Assembly: GCF_018446385.1 (NCBI RefSeq)
Contig: NC_056003.1
Span: forward strand, 23,309,198 to 23,373,197
Reading direction: 5' to 3'
From: Zingiber officinale
Taxonomy: Eukaryota > Streptophyta > Magnoliopsida > Zingiberales > Zingiberaceae
Length of the DNA stretch: 64,000 nt
The notes under the pieces: generated by a model
What the model saw: only the letters and a program-made list of their open reading frames with translations
Databases searched by the model: none
What the model was told of the DNA's origin: nothing
Shown: piece after piece, positions 57,039 through 64,000 of the stretch
How positions within the stretch are numbered: the first letter of the stretch is position 1
How the letters are laid out: every line of letters starts with the position of its first letter
Translations under genes and position numbers: made by a program

Positions 57039-58107
57039 TGTTAGGACCCTTGGCGGCTAGCTAGAGGGGGGTAAATATCCCATGCACAAAAACAAACAGA
57101 ACTTTTCTCGAACTTATAACTTAATTAAAATAACACTTGCATAAGAATAATAAAGAGACTAAAAGGAAAAAAGACACAGCAGGTTTACTTGATTACAACC
57201 AGGGAGGTTGTTAATCCAAGGCAGATGAAGTCGCACTAATTTCTCCTTCAGGCGGAGAAGCCTCTTTACAGTAATGAACGCATAGAAATAGAAAGTTAAA
57301 TAGAAAACTGAATGAGTACAAGTGTTGTTTCTCTTTTTCTTGTTGTTTTTAGCTTCTGGAAGCAGGGCTGCTTATATAGCTCTGCTCGGGGCACCTGAAA
57401 GGGTTTCAGGCTCCTGAAATGGGATAAAACTTTATCCCTGACACAACAGTACACACCACGTTGAGTTTGGTTAAAACTTGGGTTTTGGGAGCCCCGGACT
57501 GCTCCGAGCGCCCGGAATGGTTCCGAGCGCCCGGAATGGTTCCGAGCGCCCGGAATGGTTCCGAGCACCCCGAAGGTGAAAGTCAACCTTTTGTTGACTT
57601 TTTCCCTGGGCCTCCAGCTTTGGCTTCGCTTACTTCGGTCTAGGTCTTCCACTCCGGCTCCGCTCGCTTAGGTGATTTCGGCCATCCGGAATAGGGCTCA
57701 TCCGAACCCAACTTCCGACCTTCTCCTCGAGCAAACTTCTACTCCAGCTTCTCGTCTCTTGGAATCCCTGCTTGCTTCTTGCTCATCCACTAGCGTACTC
57801 TTCCATATCTTTTTGTCCCTCAGACAACTGCATCTTTTGCTCCTCGAGTAATCTTTCACTCCAGCTTCTCGTCCCTTGGAAACACCGCACACTCCCTTCT
57901 CGTCCGCCGGTGTACTCTTCCACAGCACCTTGTCCATCAGACGCATTGAGCCCGTCGGCTCTCTCCCGTGTCGTCCTTCTCGCTAGCTACGTCTTTTGCT
58001 CTACGTCTTGTGCTCCTAAGCTCTTGTACACTTAGACACAAGGTTAAACACAACATGACCTAACTTAATTTGTTTGATCACATCAAAACTACCTTGAGGT
58101 ACCAACA

Positions 58108-58959
58108 ATCTCCCCTTTTTTGATGTGAGCAACCCAAGTTAGGTTAGGGTAAACTAACATAAAGTAAAAGTAATAAATTTTGCAATAAAGTACAAAAATT
58201 GAAAAACTTAAGCTACCTCCCCCTAGACTTAATCTTCCCTTTTCCCCCTTTGATCATATAAAAATGAGGTACAAAAAAAAATCGAAGGGTAACTTTAAGA
58301 CTCAGATTTTCCAAAAAAATTTGAAAAACTTATCAAGTTTTTGAAAATTTTTGAAAATAATTACTTAAAAAAAATTCTTAACTTTGAAAATTTGCGACGT
58401 TAAATTTTTAGAAACTTTAAGTTTTGTAAAAATAATTTCTTAAGTTAAACAAATTGTAAAAAAAATATTTGAGTAATTTTGGAGAAATAATTTTGGTAAA
58501 GTGAAGCTGATACTTCCAAAAAATACTTTGATAGACAAGTAAAAAATTTCCAAGTTAAAAACAAAAAAAAAAGAGTAACTATTAAAGCCTTAATTATAAT
58601 TAAATACTTTATCAGTTAGTCAATTAAACATCTTATTTCATTAATTGACTTCCAGACTGTGACGAGACACTAGGCCTTCCTGGTTATTAGAAAAACAACC
58701 ACTTTTTAGACAAACCCTCCTAAGAAAATTAAACATTTAATTTACTCGCTGAAAGCCCTAACTTTAATTAAGTTTTAATTTATATAGGATTTTGGAACCC
58801 AATACAGGTTCCTTCCAACTTGATTAATTAAAAATCTTTTAAGAGTATATTTCTGAGAAATTTTCCTAATATGTCACTTGTGGAAATTGAAATACCAGTT
58901 CAAGTTATTATATTTCATAATATTTTGATTATATGAGTATGCACAATTTTTTAAATATT
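58108..58959 (-). other. Noncoding 3' interior of element D
   Basis: AT-rich sequence between the gag end and the LTR. It includes the conserved module (GACGAGACACTAGGCCTTCC, about 58650-58700) found also in A, B and J. Confidence 0.6.
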
Positions 58960-60217
58960 CTATATTTTTTTTTGTAAATTGTCATTTTCTAATTTTATTT
59001 TATCAAATTCTTCTAATGGGCAAGATTTGGTTAGAATCAATTTTAACTCTTTATTTTCTTTTTCTAGTTTGTAACAATCCTTTGATAATAATTTAACAAA
59101 CTTAAATAATTTATCGGGAGGCAGAGATCGTATCTGACTTACCTTGTCGATCCCGTTATCCATAGCTCCCCCTGAACTGCTGCTTTCTTCCGATGTAGCT
59201 CCCCCTTCATCAATGCTCTCGATGCTCATTTCGGACGAGCTTGCTTCGTATTCGTATTCGTATTCTTGATGACTTGCCACTAACATAAGTCCGACGATGG
59301 CTTCAATTTCCGATTCAGACGATGTTTCATCCTATATTGCCTTTAACATCTTGTACTTGTTAGATTGGATAGGCTTTTTGTTCTTTCCTTTGTCCTTGTC
59401 TTTGATCTTTAACTTATGCAGTTGTCTTTAATGTGCCCTTCTTCGTTGCAATGGTAGCATCTGATTATTCTTTTCTTTCTACCGTGCAGATGGTAGATTT
59501 TCTAGATTTAAATAATTTTTAAAATTGTCTTACCATCATTACCGTTTCGTCATCATCGAGAGAGGATTCTGAATCTTATTCGTCCACCCTTGGCTTAAAG
59601 GCTATGTTGTGCTTCAGCTCCTTCTTCGAATCTGCACATCTCGTTTCATGGACTTCAAATGTTGAAAATATTTATTTTAAGGTGACAGATTCTAAATCTT
59701 TAGATATATAGTGAGCATCTACTAATAATGCCCACTCAGTAGATCTAGGAAATACATTAAGTGTGTACCTTAGAAAATCTCGATTATTTACCTTTTCTCT
59801 GAGATTCGTGAGTCCGGTGATTAGTTCATTCATTCTCGAGTGAAGACGTGCAACGATTTATTCTGCTTCCAGTTTTATGTTACTCAGCTAGTTCCTCAAT
59901 AGATCCCATCTCGCGAGCTTGGCTTCGGATGCCCCTTCGTGTAGCTCAAAAAACTTCTCCCAAAGCTCTTTTGCTAAGTTGTAGGCGTCGATCCGATTGA
60001 CTTCTTGTGGCAGTAGGACGCTCAACAGATGGAACTCTACCTTTCTATATACCATGAAGTTGGCCTGCTCCTTCTTCATCCACTGGTATTCTTCCTTACC
60101 TTCGGGTGCTACAAAACCGAATTTCATTATTAAAAGTAATTTAAAATCGATTTTAAAGAATACCTGCATTGTCTTTTTCCAGCTCGCAAACTCCCCCTCA
60201 AACTTTGGTGGGTAGAT
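58960..60217 (-). pseudogene. Gag of element D, broken
   Basis: From the CACTA junction: IYPPKFEGEFASWKKTMQVF, FVAPEGKEEYQWMKKEQANF and LLPQEVNRIDAYNLAKELWE (UBN2-type gag). Then, with stops, the zinc knuckle CYHCNEEGHIKDNC near 59415-59460, with the normal fourth Cys that elements A and B have lost. At 59286-58960 follows an open frame with EASSSEMSIESIDEGGATSE and a coiled coil (CYKLEKENKELKLILTKSCP). The ending NQVGRNLYWVPKS is near 58800. No pol. Confidence 0.78.
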
Positions 60218-61192
60218 CACTACAACAAAAACTGTAAACGACAACACCCCTACGACAACGGTTTTAAGAGAAAGCGTTGCGTATTTGCTCAAAGACAACG
60301 GTTTTTGCCAAAACCGTTGTCTTTGAACTCCCCATTAAATATAAAAGACAACGGTTTTGGCAAAACTGTTGTCATTGAGCAATATTTTTTTAAAACGACA
60401 ACACTTTTTACAACGGTTTTATAAACCATTGTCTTTATCCGCGTTTTTAGAGGCTACGACAACAGTTTTGAAAAAACCGTTGTAATTTAATTTGGTCATT
60501 TTCCCCCCTCGCTGTTTTCCTTTCCCTCGCTGTTTTCTTTTCGGCGCCGTGTTTTTCCTTCGCGCTCCCGAACCTAAGGCAATTTTCTTTCCCTCTGCTC
60601 ATACAATCTCTTCACGCCTCCCCTAGATCTTCCTCCACGATGGTGTGCTCCTCTCGTTCCCTAGTGAGCGGGTTTCTGAGTTCGACGAGGCCCTTTGACC
60701 TTCCATTGCTGCTTCTTTCGCTCGTGGAACCTTTTGATCGGACGAGGTGTATTTCTTCGGCAAAGGTTGCACTCCTAGTCCGTCAATTCATAACCTAGGT
60801 CTTGTCTTCTTTGGATTTGTGCTAGAGCCATAGTCAAGGTAGATTCATAACCTAGGTCTTGTCTTCGTTCATAAATGTTGTCTCAAAATTAAAACCTACT
60901 TTTGATTCCACTATGCTTGTATCTGCAAGCTCAACATTCTCTTTTCTTCTTAATTTTAGCTTTTTGATTTGTTTCATCATGCCATTTGCCTGCTCATATA
61001 TCAAAGTTTGTGTTGTTTGATCTCTGAAGGTGTTGGTTTTAAGCATCGATTTCTGTTTGTTATTCACTTTTATTGGTCGAAATAGTGTGTTCGGATAGGT
61101 TTTCTAGGTCTTGCACGGCTTGCCACTTGATGGACGGAGATGGAATTTGGGGGAACAGAAAATTGGTAGAAGGGAAATGAAGAAAGTCCTTC
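60218..61192. mobile_element. CACTA element E, left end
   Basis: Starts CACTACAACAAAAAC in the gag of element D. Subterminal repeats of the form GACAACGGTTTT...AAAACCGTTGTC fill 60230-60485. The following GC-richer stretch looks like a gene 5' region (TTTCGGCGCCGTGTTTTTCC) and holds a small ORF (60640-60798, about 52 codons, MVCSSRSLVSGFLSSTRPFD) of no known identity. The segment TTCATAACCTAGGTCTTGTC is directly repeated near 60787 and 60845. The other end is not in the window; element F appears nested in it. Confidence 0.65.
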
Positions 61193-61960
61193 CACTACAA
61201 GAAAAAAGCCTAACAACAACGATTTTTCACCGTTGTCGTAGCCCATTTTGAACTGTTGTTAAAGGACGTGTTGTTAAAAGGGGTGCCCAAAGACAACAGT
61301 TTTTAACCGTTGTCTTTGAAGGCAAAGACAACATTTTTACAACAGTGAAAAACTGTTGTCTTTTCCTTCAAAGACAACAGTTTTTCACCGTTGTCTTTGA
61401 GCATCTACCTTTAATAACAGGGTCTTCAACAACAGTTTTAAACTATCTACGACAACAGTGAAAAACCGTTATCTTTTTTAGAAAAAAAAATTAGTACACA
61501 ATTTTCCAATATTATAAATCATTCAAAATACTAAATTTTAAAATAAAATTTAATATACAATTTTCTAACATTCAAAAATAATATCTATAACATTCTGAAG
61601 AAATTTCATAAGCAACCAACAAAATGATAACACTATTAAAACAAAGGTAGAACAATATAACATAAGATTTTCTACTTAGATGTCGGTGAAGAGGAGGGAT
61701 TGCAGCTTCTAGTGCTCCTTAATTTGTTAAAGTCTCTTCATTTTTTTAGCTTGTCGGCATTCTTCCCAATACTCTTGAGGACACCTAAAAAGAGCAGAAT
61801 GAAATTATGCAATCCTGTGCACAAGAACTATGTAATTCTAAGTGGTGGATCATGTCTGTCACAAGTTCGCCACTATTTTTTTTACCATTATGCACAGATT
61901 GTAGACAAGCATGAAAATAAGTAGAACCATAAATATAAGCGAATAAAGGATACCTTTCAA

Positions 61961-63329
61961 TCATCTAAATCTTCTTTTCTGGTTGGCCCATCTCCTTTTC
62001 CTCTCTTCTTTTGTTAACTCTGCCTCTTCTTTGATGTTTCCTTTTCCATGAAAAATCTCCTCAGGGGCAAGCATAGCCGCATCTGAGACGGCCAATGGAG
62101 CAACCTGCAAAACCATTGTATTTCAGTGACTCGAAACTGTTTTTACCATAAACTAAAAGACAACTCCAAAAGATATTTTTACCTCTTCCATTGCTAGAGC
62201 AGGTACATTGACTTGTATAGACATGTCCTCAATAACCTACATCATAACTTATGGTCAATCAAGAAATAAATACTAAAAGAATTAAACACTTGATAAGATT
62301 TATTGCTAACCGACTTTGGAGCAAAATGGAAGTGAGACAGCACATCCAACTTTAAGGAAATCTTTTTGAATAGCATTGTTGCCTGCAGGTATAAAAGAAA
62401 AAGTGTATGAGAAAAGCTGAGAAGCTACACAAGCAGCCAGATGTTATCACAGATCAATACAATAGATCTAGTGGATCTGTATTATTAACAAATTCAGATT
62501 GCAGATATCCCAATGTCAGTTTTTTTTGGCTATAAAGTAAAGTCATTATATGCATTAGTAAGAAAGACATCTATCGATAATATAATCTTCCATCAGGACT
62601 TTTGAGAAAGTTTCCCAGGCAAACAAACAGAAAGGAGGGAAAACCCAAAGAGCTTGAGAGGTTTCAATATAATTTCTCAATAGTGAGAATACAACAGCTG
62701 TAAGGAGCTTAAAGAAAATGCGTCGATGAAGACTTATAAACTGACACCTAAGACATACAAATTCTCATTCTCATCAGCCATCAATCACTAAACTATGATT
62801 ACTATCCTACCAGCAGCTGAAATTAGAAATTGAAAAAAATGCAGATAATTTTGGTTAAAATAGCTACTAATTGCCAGGGTTCAGTTTGAATTTTTATGAC
62901 AAAATTTACCACATAGGAATAGTAAATAAGTGGACAAGTAAAATACCTCAATCTTAAGTTTATCAGAAGCAGAAAGAAGAGCTGGAGCTAGACTCGTCTT
63001 CTGCGCATATTCTTCCTAAATTACAAAAAAAAAGGAGAGAGAGAGAGAGAGAGAAGTGAGCATAGTCTATGTATCACGCATTAGCTGATTAATAAAAATG
63101 ATTTGCATGAATGAAGCAGCGAACCTCATATATCTCGGCAAGCCCCTTCTTACTCTTATTTTCATCCTATTAAAAAGTCCATTATGACATTGTTCCCACT
63201 TAGAAGTGTTCAATTTATATATCTTAATGTTGCCAAATTTAGACAGAACAAGAAAATTACCATCTCTTTGGTCTCCTTAGGGGGTTTAGATGGCAAGATA
63301 GGTGCTCTTTCAACGTCATCAAAATGACC
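61961..63329 (-). pseudogene. MPP10-like C-terminus (U3 snoRNP protein), six exons, likely captured
   Basis: Exons 63329-63261, 63166-63125, 63015-62947, 62382-62311, 62236-62183 and 62104-61961, all phase 0, GT-AG, no internal stop (149 residues). They read GHFDDVERAPILPSKPPKET, DENKSKKGLAEIYE, EEYAQKTSLAPALLSASDKL, ATMLFKKISLKLDVLSHFHF with APKS, VIEDMSIQVNVPALAMEE and VAPLAVSDAAMLAPEEIFHG followed by KEEAELTKEERKRRWANQKR. This is the conserved C-terminus of Mpp10, a component of the small-subunit processome in rRNA maturation. It ends RRFR-stop, short of the usual basic tail, and has R-to-W and K-to-Q changes in the KRRRANKKR motif, which suggests decay. It lies 770 bp inside CACTA F, so capture is likely; a resident gene with F inserted downstream is the alternative. 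A further exon-like piece (CPQEYWEECRQAKKMKRL, about 61715-61775) may be from another gene. Confidence 0.68.
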
Positions 63330-64000
63330 CTGGAAGCAATCATAAACTTGAATTAGATTGTCTGATGATGGCACAAAAATAGTATCCACAATCCTGGAAC
63401 TGACACTGATTGACTAGACTTAAACTGAATCTTTTATTATTAATTTAAAAATAAAGATGAATGTTAAGACTAGGTATGCACAATGACCGGTTAGCCAGAT
63501 TGGATAGTTCATCTACTAAGAAAATTACCATCAACAGAGGATAAATACTTTTGTAAACGAAAGTCCAAGAATAAAAGGTTATAAAGATAATTACTTAACA
63601 CTTCTGTTAGATAAAAAAATAGAAATTAATTCCATAAGTTTGCCTAAACATAATGCTAGAGCACCGAGAAATACACTTCCTAAATGTTGTTAAATTGTAA
63701 AATGAGTGATTTCAGCAAATAAACGTACTCCTGACAAACTATATGTATTATCACACATTTTTAGTAAAAATCTTACAACAACTAGCACATTTTCATAGCT
63801 TCTTAAAATTCAAATTTTGTTAGTTTTGACTCTTTTTTGTTTTTGCTTTTCTGCAAATGTATTTTGCTTAAATTTTCCTTTTCAGAATAAAATTTACTAA
63901 TAATGAATTCATTTATAGGTATTGAGTCTGCTGAATTTTTGTATTTGTTTGTTAAATTGCACCCCTTTACATAAACAAACAATTTTTATGGGTCTACTAT
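63330..64000. other. AT-rich sequence at the right edge
   Basis: No exon of MPP10 or other feature is recognised here; it could be intron or unrelated interior of CACTA F. Confidence 0.4.

Larger units (their letters stand above)
57039..60217 (-). mobile_element. Copia-type LTR element D (gag-only), truncated by CACTA E
   Basis: The 3' LTR is 57039-58107 (1069 bp; - strand TGTTGGTACCTCAAGG to GGGTCCTAACA). Next to it is a polypurine tract complement (ATCTCCCCTTTTTT). The interior reads on the - strand and contains gag only. The gag N-terminus is interrupted at 60218 by a CACTA end, and the 5' LTR is not in the window. The LTR has 21-bp GC-rich repeats (GGTTCCGAGCGCCCGGAAT, 57500-57570), a palindrome GGGATAAAACTTTATCCC (57421-57438) and a TATA region within a dyad near 57365-57390. 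Confidence 0.82.
61193..64000. mobile_element. CACTA element F, left end, running off the window
   Basis: Starts CACTACAAGAAAAAAGCC. Subterminal dyads of the type GACAACAGTTTTT...CACCGTTGTC occupy 61205-61480. Its terminal 13 bases match CACTA L but its subterminal motif differs (GTTTTTCACCGTTG against GCTTTTTAAGCGTTG), so it is a related subfamily. MPP10-like exons follow. The right end is outside the window. Confidence 0.65.

Overview
The window is a plant nuclear genome segment, almost certainly from a transposon-rich flowering plant. Evidence: two plant-type spliced genes with GT-AG introns, Ty1/copia and Ty3/gypsy LTR elements with initiator-Met primer sites, Mutator-like (MULE) and CACTA DNA transposons. 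A monocot of the Zingiberales type is my impression from the repeat families, not something proven here. Only two resident host genes are convincing; nearly everything from about 12.1 kb to the right edge is nested transposons.

Left part (1-12.1 kb). AT-rich repeats lead to a + strand gene for a Yos1/IER3IP1-like ER-Golgi membrane protein. Its 237-bp coding exon (5718-5954) may lie behind a noncoding first exon near 1.3-1.5 kb and a 4.2-kb intron holding a dead gypsy relic, a SINE and a foldback MITE. On the - strand is a complete five-exon gene for a tail-anchored TRAF-type zinc-finger protein (11557 to 7183, 195 aa), with an upstream ORF that overlaps its start and ends exactly at the first exon junction.

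MULE zone (12.1-17.4 kb, resuming at 46.0-57.0 kb). Two related MULEs, one on each strand, share an unusual 5' organisation: an exon copied from a dynein light chain (LC8) gene joined, through GT-AG sites and in frame, to a FAR1-type transposase. MULE1 (about 12.15-14.83 kb) is a deletion derivative. MULE2 (- strand) has been split into three pieces by later insertions.

Nest inside MULE2. Copia-type element B (17441-46041, 5-bp duplication GGAAC) sits in the transposase C-terminus. One LTR of B holds copia element A (17502-21827); the other holds the large gypsy element C (25363-45661). C contains a solo LTR (K, 27062-29384) in its 5' LTR and a composite insert J (about 32.5-39.66 kb), which itself contains solo LTRs H (32923-35334) and I (35627-37725). 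This gives five levels. MULE2 also contains a small foldback element G (47172-48035) and a 7.8-kb CACTA element L (48904-56708). L carries, all on one strand, pieces resembling nucleoporin Nup62, a CACTA-associated plant domain, an Ulp1 cysteine protease, a DHHC S-acyltransferase and a calcium-dependent protein kinase.

Right part (57.0-64 kb). A third copia-type gag-only element D (from 57039, - strand) is cut by a CACTA end (E, 60218). A second CACTA end (F, 61193) is followed by six clean exons for the C-terminus of the U3 snoRNP protein MPP10, probably another captured gene. Elements E and F run past the window edge.
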